Shown here: one piece after another, positions 1 to 10,447 of the stretch
Layout: each line of letters opens with the position of its first letter
Numbering within the stretch: the first letter of the stretch is position 1
Origin: Ignavibacteriaceae bacterium
Lineage (GTDB): Bacteria; Bacteroidota; Ignavibacteria; Ignavibacteriales; Ignavibacteriaceae
DNA: 64,000 nucleotides
Reading direction: 5' to 3'
Assembly: GCA_014860115.1 (NCBI GenBank)
Contig: JACZKK010000166.1
Span: forward strand, 1-64,000
Notes under the pieces: generated by a model
The model's input: the letters and a program-made list of their open reading frames with translations, nothing else
Databases searched by the model: none
What the model was told of the DNA's origin: nothing
Made by a program: the position numbers and the translations under genes

Positions 1-168
1 GTATAGGACTAAGTACCTATTTACTGATTCAAAAATGATTTTTATGTTTTATTTAATAGAATAAAAAGGTGTTGAGTAATCAACAAATAAATTGATAGAT
101 TAACGCCTCCAATATTAACGATTTTAAATTATAACTTTATAAACAATCTAAATTGAAAGGTAATCTCT

Positions 169-765
169 ATGAGAAAAACAACATTTAGCTTAATTATTTT
201 TATCGCTGCTGCAATTGTCGTACTGCAATCCTGTTACCCGGGCGATGAATTAACTTACAGTGATACAGATATCATAGCAACTTTCTATGATAAAGATGCT
301 GATTTTGCAACCAAAATGACTTATGCCATGCCTGATACGATTTACAGGCTGGATGATGAAGGAAATCCAATTGTAGATCCCGGTGCAAACGATCAGAGCA
401 TTTTAAATAAAATAAAATCAGAGCTTGAAGGATATGGATTTACTGAGGAAACACCGGCAAATTCTGATGTGATTGTTTTTGCAGTCATATCGACCTCAAG
501 CTGGGTTTCCGGTGGTTGTTACTCTTCGTGGTATAGCTGGTATTATCCTTATTATGGCTGGTGCTATCCTGTTTATTACACTTACGATGTAGGGACATTG
601 CTCATTGCTATGATTGAAAAAGATACAGTTGAAGCAAGAAATGGTCTTTGGGTTGCGGCTATGAACGGATTACTTGGTGATTCAAATTCCGGTACTTTAT
701 CAAGAGTAAATTCAGGTATAGAGCAGGCATTCAGTCAATCTCCTTATCTGGGCACAGGTAAGTAA
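169..765 (+). CDS. DUF4136-like exported lipoprotein
   Basis: Signal peptide with lipobox (VVLQSC); DUF4136-like layout; Tyr/Trp/Gly-rich loop. Confidence 0.65.
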   Translation: MRKTTFSLIIFIAAAIVVLQSCYPGDELTYSDTDIIATFYDKDADFATKMTYAMPDTIYRLDDEGNPIVDPGANDQSILNKIKSELEGYGFTEETPANSDVIVFAVISTSSWVSGGCYSSWYSWYYPYYGWCYPVYYTYDVGTLLIAMIEKDTVEARNGLWVAAMNGLLGDSNSGTLSRVNSGIEQAFSQSPYLGTGK

Positions 766-801
766 CCATTTATATAACTCAATTATATCATAAATTAAAA
801 A

Positions 802-1467
802 ATGAATAAAAAAATTTATAAGGATAACAAGATGAATATTAATCAAATAAAATTTTGGCAGGTATTTACCGTATTTGCTTTAACAATTTTGCTGTTCAGC
901 AGCAGCTATGCACAAAGAGAACAATGGTACGGAGCTCTTACGTATTCCGTTTCTGTTCCGGCAGGTGATACTAAAAATATTATAGAAGATATTGGCTGGT
1001 GGGGAATAGGATTAGATTACCGTTATATGGTTCAGAAGAACTTATCTGTAGGTTTGTATTTCGGCTGGAATACCATGTATGAGAGAGTAACCGGGCAGAC
1101 CGAACTCAACACCGATCCGCCGGGAACAATTTTTGGAACTCAGGATAATACAATCAACTCTTTCCCTATTATGGCGAGCGCTCATTACTACTTCGGTGAA
1201 AGAAAACAATTAAGACCTTTTATTGGCTTGAATGCTGGCGGATCTATAATGCTTCAGCAAAAAGCAATTGGCATTTTCGTTTGGGATAATGATCAATGGC
1301 AATGGGGTGTTGCACCGGAAGTCGGAGTCGCCATTCCAGTTGAAAGAGATTTTGGATTATTAATCAACGGAAAGTATAACATGTATTTCTCTGGTCAAGA
1401 TGCAATCGGAAACGATGTGAATAATGCATACTGGGCAATAAATGTTGGCTTTATTTGGGAACCTTAA
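802..1467 (+). CDS. outer membrane beta-barrel protein
   Basis: Signal peptide and alternating aromatic strands; start may be 832. Confidence 0.6.
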   Translation: MNKKIYKDNKMNINQIKFWQVFTVFALTILLFSSSYAQREQWYGALTYSVSVPAGDTKNIIEDIGWWGIGLDYRYMVQKNLSVGLYFGWNTMYERVTGQTELNTDPPGTIFGTQDNTINSFPIMASAHYYFGERKQLRPFIGLNAGGSIMLQQKAIGIFVWDNDQWQWGVAPEVGVAIPVERDFGLLINGKYNMYFSGQDAIGNDVNNAYWAINVGFIWEP

Positions 1468-1509
1468 TAATCCAGTTAATAAAATATAAAATCATAGGAA
1501 AATACTACA

Positions 1510-1980
1510 ATGAAAAAATTACTTTTATTCGCTTTCTTGTTTTCACTCGTTAATGTATTTGCTCAAGATGCAGATAGTTATATCGAGATTCTAAAGTCAG
1601 AAATAAAGACTGACAAGAAAGCAATCATCACGGAAACAATGCAATTTACAGAACAGCAGTCTGCAGCATTCTGGCCTGTGTATAATGAATTTGAACACGA
1701 ATTAGAAAAATTGTCGAGTAAACGCATAGCAAATATTAAAGACTTTGCAGCAAACTATGATAGTCTTACCGATAAGAAAGCTGACGAGCTGATTAAAACT
1801 TCTTTCAGTTTTCAGAATGATAGATTAAGTCTTAATGAAAAGTATTACAAAAAATTTGCTGAAGTGTTAACACCTATTGTTGCAGCAAAATATATGCAGC
1901 TTGAAAATCAGATTCAGTTAATACTGGATTTGAGCATTGCTGCAAATTTACCTTTGGCTAAAAAGCCTGGTAACGAGTAA
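1510..1980 (+). CDS. exported helical protein of unknown function
   Basis: Signal peptide; helical, charged; followed by terminator hairpin. Confidence 0.5.
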   Translation: MKKLLLFAFLFSLVNVFAQDADSYIEILKSEIKTDKKAIITETMQFTEQQSAAFWPVYNEFEHELEKLSSKRIANIKDFAANYDSLTDKKADELIKTSFSFQNDRLSLNEKYYKKFAEVLTPIVAAKYMQLENQIQLILDLSIAANLPLAKKPGNE

Positions 1981-1995
1981 AGCAGAAAATTTTCT

Positions 1996-2028
1996 AACCG
2001 GTTGGAGTAATTCTTCAACCGGTTTTTT
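1996..2028 (+). terminator. rho-independent terminator
   Basis: AACCGGTTG...CAACCGGTT stem followed by T-run. Confidence 0.75.
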
Positions 2029-2156
2029 ATTTTATCTGATCTAGATTATAATGATAATTTTCAGATAAATATTATTGAAACTGATAAATGGAGTTAATCG
2101 TTTCTGCAATAAAACCATTAACTTTCACTAACTAAATAAATTAATTAGGCGACTAA

Positions 2157-2876
2157 ATGAAAATATTTTTACTACTCTTTACCATACTCTTTGCACAAAC
2201 TTTCTTACTAACGCCTTTATTTGCTCAGCAATTAAACTTTCAGGAGAATACATTCTTCTATCCCCACACCTATGAGAACAGACAAATTGTTAGTTCGCTT
2301 GGTATAGCACTTGCAAAATTGCCGGAAGATGTTGTTGAGACAGATGATGTATTCAGAGCCCCATTGTTTTCTTACCGTTTGAAGTATGGTTTGCCCGAAA
2401 ACTTTTTAGCTGAAGGCAGTGTGGAGACGAATATTGTAACGTTTAATTTTATGCTAGGCCCAAAATGGAATTATCAATTTGATAAGTTGGGATTTTCATT
2501 AGGAACAGATTTATCCTTTTATTTAGGCAAGCTGGAACAATTTGGATTTGATACCAAGTTTAATGGATGGGCATTATATCCCAACATCAGTGCGGGATAT
2601 CAATTCGAAAAGTTTACTCTGTCAGTAAAATCTGAGCTCGTATTCAATCTTGCAGAACAATCAAAAAACGGTGAATCAGAAATTGAAAACGATCTTGATT
2701 TTTTTAATGGTTGGACGATTGGGATGTACTTAGAGCAGCCTTTCTGGGGAGATAATTATGTTGTACTTGGTGTAAGATCAACATTCCTTAAATTCTATTA
2801 CCCGATGTGGGCAGCATTCTCAACATTCGACAGAGCGTTCTATATTCCTGAAGCAACTTTTACATTTATATTTTGA
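2157..2876 (+). CDS. predicted outer membrane beta-barrel protein
   Basis: Signal peptide; beta-strand periodicity; C-terminal aromatic residue. Confidence 0.55.
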   Translation: MKIFLLLFTILFAQTFLLTPLFAQQLNFQENTFFYPHTYENRQIVSSLGIALAKLPEDVVETDDVFRAPLFSYRLKYGLPENFLAEGSVETNIVTFNFMLGPKWNYQFDKLGFSLGTDLSFYLGKLEQFGFDTKFNGWALYPNISAGYQFEKFTLSVKSELVFNLAEQSKNGESEIENDLDFFNGWTIGMYLEQPFWGDNYVVLGVRSTFLKFYYPMWAAFSTFDRAFYIPEATFTFIF

Positions 2877-2887
2877 AGACTTTGACT

Positions 2888-4135
2888 ATGAAAAAAATAT
2901 TAATACTCTTAGTAAGCCTGCTTCTTTTTTACTCCTGTAATAATGAAGTAGATGTAGTTACACCAGTTGTTGACCCAAGCGGATTTCTTGATCAAACCTA
3001 TCCCCTTCCTGACAATGTAAAGCCGATTATGGAAGGTGTGTACGAGGTAACTATTGGCAACGATCTGCTGGGCGACCAGGTCGTGGTTAAATGGAACCGT
3101 GACAGGTTATCAATCTTCTCAGGAAAAAATGGCGGTTACATCGTTCTTAATAGTGGATACCTTGATTCAGTACTTTTCTTTTTTGGTTATTGGCGATATT
3201 CAACAAATACAGAAACCGGCGCAGCAACTTTTTATATCCCTGCGAATGAAGGAGGAAGTGAAATACTTTCAGGTGACACAACTTTCAACACAATTAAATT
3301 TATCGGTAATTATGGTGTTGGAAATGAATTAGCTGCAAATCCTTTAACATTACAGTACAAACGACCATTTAGCCAGAGCGTAAAACAAGGAAACTTTGAT
3401 ATACTTGCTCACAGAGGCGGCGGAAGAAATTCTGATTACCTTGGAGTTTCTGAAAACTCAATAGAGATGATAAACATTGCAGAGAGATTTGGTACAACCG
3501 GGATTGAAATCGATGCACGACTTTCAAAAGATGGAGTACCATTTATTTACCACGACGGCGACATTAATCTTCGGCTCACTCAGAAAAGTATAATATGGGG
3601 TGATATCGAAAGTTTTACCTGGGCCCAGCTAAGAACTTTGGTTACTCTGAGAAATGGAGAAAAGATACCATCGCTGCGGGAGGCCCTTGAATTCACTCTG
3701 GAAGAAACGAATATTAAAACAGTTTGGCTTGATACAAAAGATGTTGATGTCGTTCCTGCATCGATAGAATTGTTAACAGAAATTAACGAACGGGCAGTTA
3801 ATATGGGAAGAAACTTAAAAATTTATCTTGGCATTCCAGCGGAGGATGTTTACGACAAATTTCTTGAGCAGCCTAATTATCAGGATGTTCCCAGCCTTGT
3901 TGAACTTTCTATTGATCAGGTTAGAGAAGCAAACGCTTTGATTTGGGCTCCAAGATGGACTCAAGGAACACAATCTTCTACCGTCCAGCAAATGCAGGCA
4001 GATGGAAGAAAAGTATTTACATGGACACTTGATGATGAGAACTATATCGAGCAATTTATTAATGAAGGTCAGTTTGATGGTATTCTCACAAATTATCCTA
4101 CGATTGTCTCATACTATCACTACATAAAACAGTAG
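2888..4135 (+). CDS. glycerophosphodiester phosphodiesterase family lipoprotein
   Basis: Lipobox LLFYSC; AHRGGG...ENS..M...A..FGTTGIEIDARLSKDGVPFIYHD GDPD motif; ATG at 2888 preferred over TTG at 2873. Confidence 0.85.
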   Translation: MKKILILLVSLLLFYSCNNEVDVVTPVVDPSGFLDQTYPLPDNVKPIMEGVYEVTIGNDLLGDQVVVKWNRDRLSIFSGKNGGYIVLNSGYLDSVLFFFGYWRYSTNTETGAATFYIPANEGGSEILSGDTTFNTIKFIGNYGVGNELAANPLTLQYKRPFSQSVKQGNFDILAHRGGGRNSDYLGVSENSIEMINIAERFGTTGIEIDARLSKDGVPFIYHDGDINLRLTQKSIIWGDIESFTWAQLRTLVTLRNGEKIPSLREALEFTLEETNIKTVWLDTKDVDVVPASIELLTEINERAVNMGRNLKIYLGIPAEDVYDKFLEQPNYQDVPSLVELSIDQVREANALIWAPRWTQGTQSSTVQQMQADGRKVFTWTLDDENYIEQFINEGQFDGILTNYPTIVSYYHYIKQ

Positions 4136-4145
4136 AGAAAACATT

Positions 4146-4727
4146 ATGCAAATATTAAAAATAATAATAGCCACTGTTGCAATATCTTCTATAGGCATTT
4201 CGCAAATTGACGACAAGACTTATTCATTGTCGACTGAATTAGGTGTTGGTTACTCAAGATACTTTACAACAATGGATTACGATGATCTGAACCAAAATGG
4301 CTTTTCAGGAACTGTTAAAGTGATGTGGAATCCGGAACACTTACTGAGTATAGGTCTTGAAACTGGTTATCAATATTTATACTCACTCGATGTTAGCGAT
4401 TACAGTACAGAATTTGGGAATACGAATGTTAAAGCATCGATGTATACTGTTCCTGTTTTTATAGTATTTTCAATGAAAGTATTGCCTAATATAAAACTGT
4501 CTGCAGGTTCAGGTGTATATTTACTTTTTAACTCCGGTGAGTTATTTGGAGATGAACTTAGCAGTAATCAGATTAGTATAGGTGCACACATGGGGATTTC
4601 TTATACTTATCCTATAAATAACTCAATGGCTATTGGCGGAGAATTACTTTACTCGTATTTCTCAAAACTTCAGGATCAGACTGTAGCAATACAGTTTTTA
4701 TTTGTGTATGATTTTTTCAGATATTAA
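4146..4727 (+). CDS. outer membrane beta-barrel protein
   Basis: Signal peptide; amphipathic strands. Confidence 0.55.
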   Translation: MQILKIIIATVAISSIGISQIDDKTYSLSTELGVGYSRYFTTMDYDDLNQNGFSGTVKVMWNPEHLLSIGLETGYQYLYSLDVSDYSTEFGNTNVKASMYTVPVFIVFSMKVLPNIKLSAGSGVYLLFNSGELFGDELSSNQISIGAHMGISYTYPINNSMAIGGELLYSYFSKLQDQTVAIQFLFVYDFFRY

Positions 4728-4761
4728 GAATAAATAATAATTAAAATAAAAGGAGTCACAT

Positions 4762-5322
4762 ATGAAGACAACTAAAATATACTTCTCGTTTTCAACCATT
4801 TTAATTCTGGCAGCATTAATCCTCACAAGCTGTTCATCAATATCAGTAAATCAGGATTATGACCCTGCTTACGATTTTTCAAAACTAAAAACTTACGGAT
4901 TTATTCCTATCACGGAAGAAGCTGGAATTGATCAGCTAAATGCTACAAGGTTGGGTGATGCTATAAAAGAAAATCTTAATGCAAAGGGGTATACACTTTC
5001 GGAGAATGCAGATTTTGGTATAGCTTTATTTTTTACTAAAGATACCAAGACAAGTATTCAATCCTCCGGAGGATATGGTTACGGTTATGGCTATGGTTAC
5101 AGAGGTTATGGTGGAATGGGCGGCAGTACGTACGTTTCTCAATACGATGAAGGAACACTTGTTATCGACTTTGTTGATATGGCAAAGCAAGAATTAGTCT
5201 GGCGTGGTGTTGGTACCGGAGTTCTTGATGAAACTCCAACGGTTGAGGAACGAACTGCAAATATTAATTATGCGGTTGCTGAAATTCTGGCTCAGTTTCC
5301 TCCAACCAAAGCAGAAGAATGA
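4762..5322 (+). CDS. DUF4136 domain lipoprotein
   Basis: Lipobox LTSC; 'VNQDYDPAYDFSKLKTYGF' DUF4136 signature; GYGYGYGYRGYGG tract. Confidence 0.85.
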   Translation: MKTTKIYFSFSTILILAALILTSCSSISVNQDYDPAYDFSKLKTYGFIPITEEAGIDQLNATRLGDAIKENLNAKGYTLSENADFGIALFFTKDTKTSIQSSGGYGYGYGYGYRGYGGMGGSTYVSQYDEGTLVIDFVDMAKQELVWRGVGTGVLDETPTVEERTANINYAVAEILAQFPPTKAEE

Positions 5323-5355
5323 TTTTATTATTGAATAAATTAGGAGCAAATAGAT

Positions 5356-5955
5356 ATGTATAATGTCTTTACTTCAGCTTTAGGTTTCATTTTAATTTTT
5401 ACATTTGAAATCAGTTCCCAGTCGACTGACTTAGTCAAGACTGGAGTGGATAAGTATAAAAATGGCGATTACCAGGCTGCACTGAACAATTTTAATTCTG
5501 CACTTCAAACTGCCTCAAGTCTGGATAACTCCAAACCGGAAATGCAGCAATCGGGAAAAGTATATACTGAACAGACCGATAAAGCCTACATCAGAGAATC
5601 TGAAAAGCAGACTATGACAACGACAAAAAAACAATATGTCCGTGAGTCTGAGATGGAAACAATAGAGACATCCACTAAAAAATATTATGCAGAACCACTT
5701 GAATATCAAGGCGATGAACCGGCTAAAATATACCTGTATAGAGGTAGAACCTATCTTCAACTTGGAAATAAAGAAGCAGCACTAAATGATTTTGATAAAG
5801 CTGTTAGTTTGGATCCGACACTTTCGGATGCACTATTCAGAAGAGCAGTAGAAAATTCTAATGTTGATCCAAGCAAAGCCTGTCCGGACTTGCTGGCTGC
5901 AATTGAACGTGGTCATAAATCAGCTAAGGAACTTTACGACCTGATTTGTAAATAG
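5356..5955 (+). CDS. tetratricopeptide repeat protein
   Basis: TPR-like units (YKNGDYQAALNNFNSAL; YLYRGRTYLQLGNKEAALNDFDKAVSLDP). Confidence 0.7.
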   Translation: MYNVFTSALGFILIFTFEISSQSTDLVKTGVDKYKNGDYQAALNNFNSALQTASSLDNSKPEMQQSGKVYTEQTDKAYIRESEKQTMTTTKKQYVRESEMETIETSTKKYYAEPLEYQGDEPAKIYLYRGRTYLQLGNKEAALNDFDKAVSLDPTLSDALFRRAVENSNVDPSKACPDLLAAIERGHKSAKELYDLICK

Positions 5956-5984
5956 TTTATACAAACGTTTATTAACATTTTGGT

Positions 5985-6018
5985 AATGATGTAGGTGAAA
6001 AGACTTACATCATTTTTT
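5985..6018 (+). terminator. rho-independent terminator
   Basis: AATGATGTA...TACATCATT stem followed by TTTT. Confidence 0.65.
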
Positions 6019-6064
6019 AATATTTTTCTGTATTGATTTTCATAAATTTTCAGGACAATACCGT

Positions 6065-7681
6065 ATGAAATTCTTCTACAATCCAAAATTAATTGTTACT
6101 TCAATTCTTCTTTTAATAGCTACAGCTCATCTATATCCTCAAAAAAATAATTATTCGTATTTAGACGCTGAGCTAGTGGGAATTTCAAATTCACTAAATG
6201 GTCTTGCTTTTAAAAACACAAATGCTGGATTCCAGAACAGCCTGGCATTTAAAAATAATTTTCAGCAAAAGTGGGGCACTGTAAATCTTCCACAGCAATT
6301 GTTAAATGATGATTTTAAACCATGGGAGTCTGAAAAGCATTTCGCTATTGCTGTTGGTGAAGTTGCTTTACTTGAATTCATTCCCTGGGCACTTGCAAAA
6401 TGGTTTAGAACCTGGGAAGATCCGGCGGATAACTGGGCTAATGTTTCATCTGATACGTGGTGGAGCAACCTCCAAAAAGGTTTTGAGTATGACGGAGATA
6501 ACTTCCTGACAAACAACTTTTCGCATCCATACCACGGTGCTATGTTTTTTAATGCCGGAAGATCAAATGGTTATGATTTCTGGGAATCATCTGCATTTTC
6601 GCTGGCAGGAAGTGCTGTTTGGGAATTTTTTGGTGAAACTTTCAGACCATCATTTAACGACTGGATTTATACTGGTGTTGGTGGTGCAAATCTTGGAGAA
6701 ATTTTCTATCGGTTATCATCAATGGTTACAGATAATCGTGCGACTGGTTCGGACAGAGTCTGGTCAGAAATTTGGGGATCATTGCTTAACCCGGTAAGAG
6801 GATTTAACAGAGCTATCTCCGGAGAAATGGGACAGAACTTTGACAATCCTTCATGGAGCAGACCTGAGGATTTCCTGATTACATTCGATGGCGGCACAAG
6901 ATCAATTGATAAAGATGGTGATGAAAATTATACCTCTAAAGAAGTTGAAGGACTATTCACCCTGAACATTGCTTATGGCAACCGCTTTAAAGCAAAGAAG
7001 CCATTTGACTTTTTTGGATTTGAGTTTGCCATAGCTTCCAATCAACCTCACTTCACAACGATGAACAGCACCGGATTCCTGTTTGGTTATGAACTCGAAC
7101 AAAATAAACATCGTTTTGACGTAAGCCTCGATTTCAATTTTAATGATTTGATTAAAGAAGAAATTTCAGAAACCGATACTGTTTACAAAGGATTTTTATT
7201 TGGTTCGACCCAGGTCTTCCCTCATCTTTCGTCAAAATTTCCCATTGGTGAAAAAACTAATGTGGTGACTCGCTTCGGAATAAACGGAATAATGATGGGT
7301 TCTACCCCAAATGATTATTACATTGATGTTGAAGGTAGAACCAATGATTTTGGTCCGGGTGTAGGTACAAGAATCTATGCAGCAATTCAGAATGGAATCT
7401 GGAACTATGTCAGCCTTATGTATTATGGAGCCTGGATATGGACTCAGTCCCAGCCTGATAATTCAAAGCATCATATACATTTTCTTATACTTGAAGCGCA
7501 ATATCCACTTACAAAATATTTCTCAATTGGATTTAGTACGGGTGTTTACTGGAGAAATAGTTACTATGATTCTTATGAAGGTATCATTAATGGTGTCGAA
7601 TATAGCAGAGAAGCCAGCGATGTGACTAAAAATCATCCTATTGGAAGACTGTTTTTCAGAACAGCAATTCTTGATTTATAA
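6065..7681 (+). CDS. DUF3943 domain-containing protein
   Basis: NNFSHPYHGAMFFNAGRSNGYDFWESSAFSLAGSAVWEFFGE motif. Confidence 0.75.
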   Translation: MKFFYNPKLIVTSILLLIATAHLYPQKNNYSYLDAELVGISNSLNGLAFKNTNAGFQNSLAFKNNFQQKWGTVNLPQQLLNDDFKPWESEKHFAIAVGEVALLEFIPWALAKWFRTWEDPADNWANVSSDTWWSNLQKGFEYDGDNFLTNNFSHPYHGAMFFNAGRSNGYDFWESSAFSLAGSAVWEFFGETFRPSFNDWIYTGVGGANLGEIFYRLSSMVTDNRATGSDRVWSEIWGSLLNPVRGFNRAISGEMGQNFDNPSWSRPEDFLITFDGGTRSIDKDGDENYTSKEVEGLFTLNIAYGNRFKAKKPFDFFGFEFAIASNQPHFTTMNSTGFLFGYELEQNKHRFDVSLDFNFNDLIKEEISETDTVYKGFLFGSTQVFPHLSSKFPIGEKTNVVTRFGINGIMMGSTPNDYYIDVEGRTNDFGPGVGTRIYAAIQNGIWNYVSLMYYGAWIWTQSQPDNSKHHIHFLILEAQYPLTKYFSIGFSTGVYWRNSYYDSYEGIINGVEYSREASDVTKNHPIGRLFFRTAILDL

Positions 7682-7723
7682 TTTAAATAGATTAAAAAGA
7701 ATTTCTATAAAAGGAATTTTAAA

Positions 7724-8314
7724 ATGAAGAAAATAATTTTATCACTAATAATAATCCTTTCCGTCGGATCACTCTTCACAAGTTTTGCACAATCAGAGAG
7801 TTATCTTAAAAACAGAATATTTGTTGAAGGATTATACATCAGAAACATTGGTGAATTCGCCAGTGTTTGGTCAAATGCTTCAGGTGGATACCTTGGCTAT
7901 GGAATTGCTTTTCCTGAACATAATTATCTTATGATGCGAACCGGACTGATTAGCAATAAAATTAAAGATGATCTCAACACACAGGAAAGTACTGAGTATA
8001 TCGATGCATACTTAACCATGATACCTGTTGAGGTTGGCGGACGATATTATTTTATTGACAATATGTTTATGCCATTTGTGCAGTTTATGACTGGATTAAA
8101 TTTAGTCTTTGAAAGTGAGGATCTTGTTGGTGAAAACGAAGCAAAAAATCTTGTTAAATTTGCCTGGCAGGTCGGGCTTGGCTTTACTATTAATGTTATT
8201 AGTAATCTTAGCCTCGATGTTGGTGTTAACTACCAATCCAATTTTTATGATGACGATGCAATGAACACGGGATTTGAATATGCATTTGGTATTGGGTGGG
8301 TTTTAGGAAATTAA
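7724..8314 (+). CDS. outer membrane beta-barrel protein
   Basis: Signal peptide; beta-barrel-like pattern. Confidence 0.6.
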   Translation: MKKIILSLIIILSVGSLFTSFAQSESYLKNRIFVEGLYIRNIGEFASVWSNASGGYLGYGIAFPEHNYLMMRTGLISNKIKDDLNTQESTEYIDAYLTMIPVEVGGRYYFIDNMFMPFVQFMTGLNLVFESEDLVGENEAKNLVKFAWQVGLGFTINVISNLSLDVGVNYQSNFYDDDAMNTGFEYAFGIGWVLGN

Positions 8315-8338
8315 TTTTCTCTGCACAGAATTATTATT

Positions 8339-9376
8339 ATGACGGATAGAACAAATACCTCTTCCAGAACTTTTCAGCTAATGCTGATTCTCGCCAGCTT
8401 CGTAATAGTCGTTGCTGGAATGAAAGCTGCAGAGTCAATTGTTGTTCCTTTTTTATTGTCGCTATTTATTTCAATCATTGCTTTACCTCCTTTCATCTGG
8501 CTTCAGCAGAAAAAAGTTCCCAGAGGAATAGCTTTAGTGCTAATAATACTTATCTTCCTTTCATTTATTTTTTTGATCGGCGTTTTAATTGGAACTTCAG
8601 TCAACGATTTTTTAACAAAACTTCCGGTCTATGAACAAAAACTTCAAGGTCAAACACAAGTTGTAATTGCATGGTTAGTTGAGCATGAAATAATTGAATC
8701 TGACTTTCAAATATCCAACTCTTTTAATCCATCTGTGATTTTCACCATTGTTGGTGATACATTCAACCAGGTGAGCAATTTATTTGCAAATGGTTTTCTT
8801 ATTCTGCTGACAGTTATTTTCATTATGCTTGAAGAAGTAAGCATTCCTGCAAAAATTAAAAAAATGGTTGCTGACCCTGAGGCATCTCTTTCAAGAATTC
8901 AGGCAGTAGCCCAAAACATAAACAAATACATTGCAATAAAAACAGCGATTAGTTTAGTAACAGGTTTGCTTGTTTATTTTCTACTACTGATCATCGGGGT
9001 TGACTATCCCCTGCTATGGGGTGTGCTTGCATTTGCACTCAATTTTATTCCGACAATCGGTTCAATAATCGCATTAATCCCACCAGTGTTATTGACAATA
9101 ATTCAATTTGGCTTCGGTAAGGCCCTAGTTGTTCTTATTGGCTACGTCGTCATTAATACAATTATGGGAAATATCCTTGAGCCAAAATTTATGGGAAAAG
9201 GATTGGGTCTTTCAACTCTGGTTGTATTTCTTTCCTTAATATTCTGGGGATGGGTACTTGGCCCAATTGGTATGTTGCTTTCTGTCCCTCTCACAATTAC
9301 AATAAAGATCGCTCTTGACAGCTCCGATGAAACCCGGTGGTTAGCAATTCTTCTCGGACCTGAGAAGACTGAATAG
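8339..9376 (+). CDS. AI-2E family transporter
   Basis: Multi-TM protein; ALNFIPTIGSIIALIPP and NTIMGNILEPKFMGKGLGLSTLVVFLSLIFWGWVLGPIGMLLSVPLT motifs. Confidence 0.9.
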   Translation: MTDRTNTSSRTFQLMLILASFVIVVAGMKAAESIVVPFLLSLFISIIALPPFIWLQQKKVPRGIALVLIILIFLSFIFLIGVLIGTSVNDFLTKLPVYEQKLQGQTQVVIAWLVEHEIIESDFQISNSFNPSVIFTIVGDTFNQVSNLFANGFLILLTVIFIMLEEVSIPAKIKKMVADPEASLSRIQAVAQNINKYIAIKTAISLVTGLLVYFLLLIIGVDYPLLWGVLAFALNFIPTIGSIIALIPPVLLTIIQFGFGKALVVLIGYVVINTIMGNILEPKFMGKGLGLSTLVVFLSLIFWGWVLGPIGMLLSVPLTITIKIALDSSDETRWLAILLGPEKTE

Positions 9377-9383
9377 TTTTGAA

Positions 9384-10436
9384 GTGAGCGCTATGCTATT
9401 AACATCATTTTTAAATATAAATTTTTTCTCCATAGTAATTATTTTTCTCTTCTTAAGTATTCCATCATTTGCACAAAGAACCGATGTAGTTGTTTTGAAA
9501 AATGGAGATAAGATAACTGGTGAAGTTAAATTTATGCGGGTTGGAATACTCACGTACAAAACCGATAATATGGAGACAATCGAAATTCAATGGAATAAAA
9601 TTAAAAGTATAACAACAAAAAATTTCTTTGAAATTGAAGTTGCAGACGGCAGAGTATTTTTTGGTTCAATAGCTCCGGGAGAAGACGAAGATAGGATGAC
9701 TGTAAAAGGAGTTACGATGGAGCATAATTTGTTTTTGAAATACATTGTAAGAATTAATAGAATCAAAGAATCTTTCTGGGATATAATTGAGGGATCCGTT
9801 AAACTCGGATTTAGTTTTACCAAAGCAAGCAGCATCGGACAAATTAGTCTGGGCGGAAATGCAAAATACCGGACAAAAATTAATGTATCAGAGTTAGCTT
9901 TGAACTCAGTTTTAACAACAACAGATGAGGAAATCACTTCAAGCAAAAATGATCTGTCATTTTCCTATCAACATAATCTCAAATATCAATGGTTTGGCGC
10001 TGGTATTATATCACTCCAGGAAAACAGCGAACTGGGCATAAAGCTAAGAACATCATTAGGAGGTGGAATAGGTAATAATATCATTCAATCTCAAAATCAG
10101 TGGCTTTATGGTTTAGCTGGTATATCTGTAAACCGAGAAGCCAAGACAGATCAAACTGTAGCTATCTATAATGTTGAGGGTTTAATTAGTGCTCAATACC
10201 AATTTTTTAAGTATGAACATCCCAAGGCTACATTTTTAACTTTTACAAATATATTTCCAAGCCTTAGTAATTTAGGCAGATTCAGATTTAATTATAATGC
10301 GGAGTTAAGCTGGGAGATGATTTTAGATTTTTACTGGGACCTAACCTTCTACTTTGAGTATGATAATGAACCTCAATCTGAAAACGCATCTCAATCTGAT
10401 TACCGTATTGAAACTTCACTCAAATACATTTTTTAA
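9384..10436 (+). CDS. DUF481 domain-containing outer membrane protein
   Basis: VLKNGDKITGEVKFMRVGILTYKTD N-terminus and beta-barrel C-terminus. Confidence 0.7.
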   Translation: MSAMLLTSFLNINFFSIVIIFLFLSIPSFAQRTDVVVLKNGDKITGEVKFMRVGILTYKTDNMETIEIQWNKIKSITTKNFFEIEVADGRVFFGSIAPGEDEDRMTVKGVTMEHNLFLKYIVRINRIKESFWDIIEGSVKLGFSFTKASSIGQISLGGNAKYRTKINVSELALNSVLTTTDEEITSSKNDLSFSYQHNLKYQWFGAGIISLQENSELGIKLRTSLGGGIGNNIIQSQNQWLYGLAGISVNREAKTDQTVAIYNVEGLISAQYQFFKYEHPKATFLTFTNIFPSLSNLGRFRFNYNAELSWEMILDFYWDLTFYFEYDNEPQSENASQSDYRIETSLKYIF

Positions 10437-10447
10437 GGAGTCAGAAC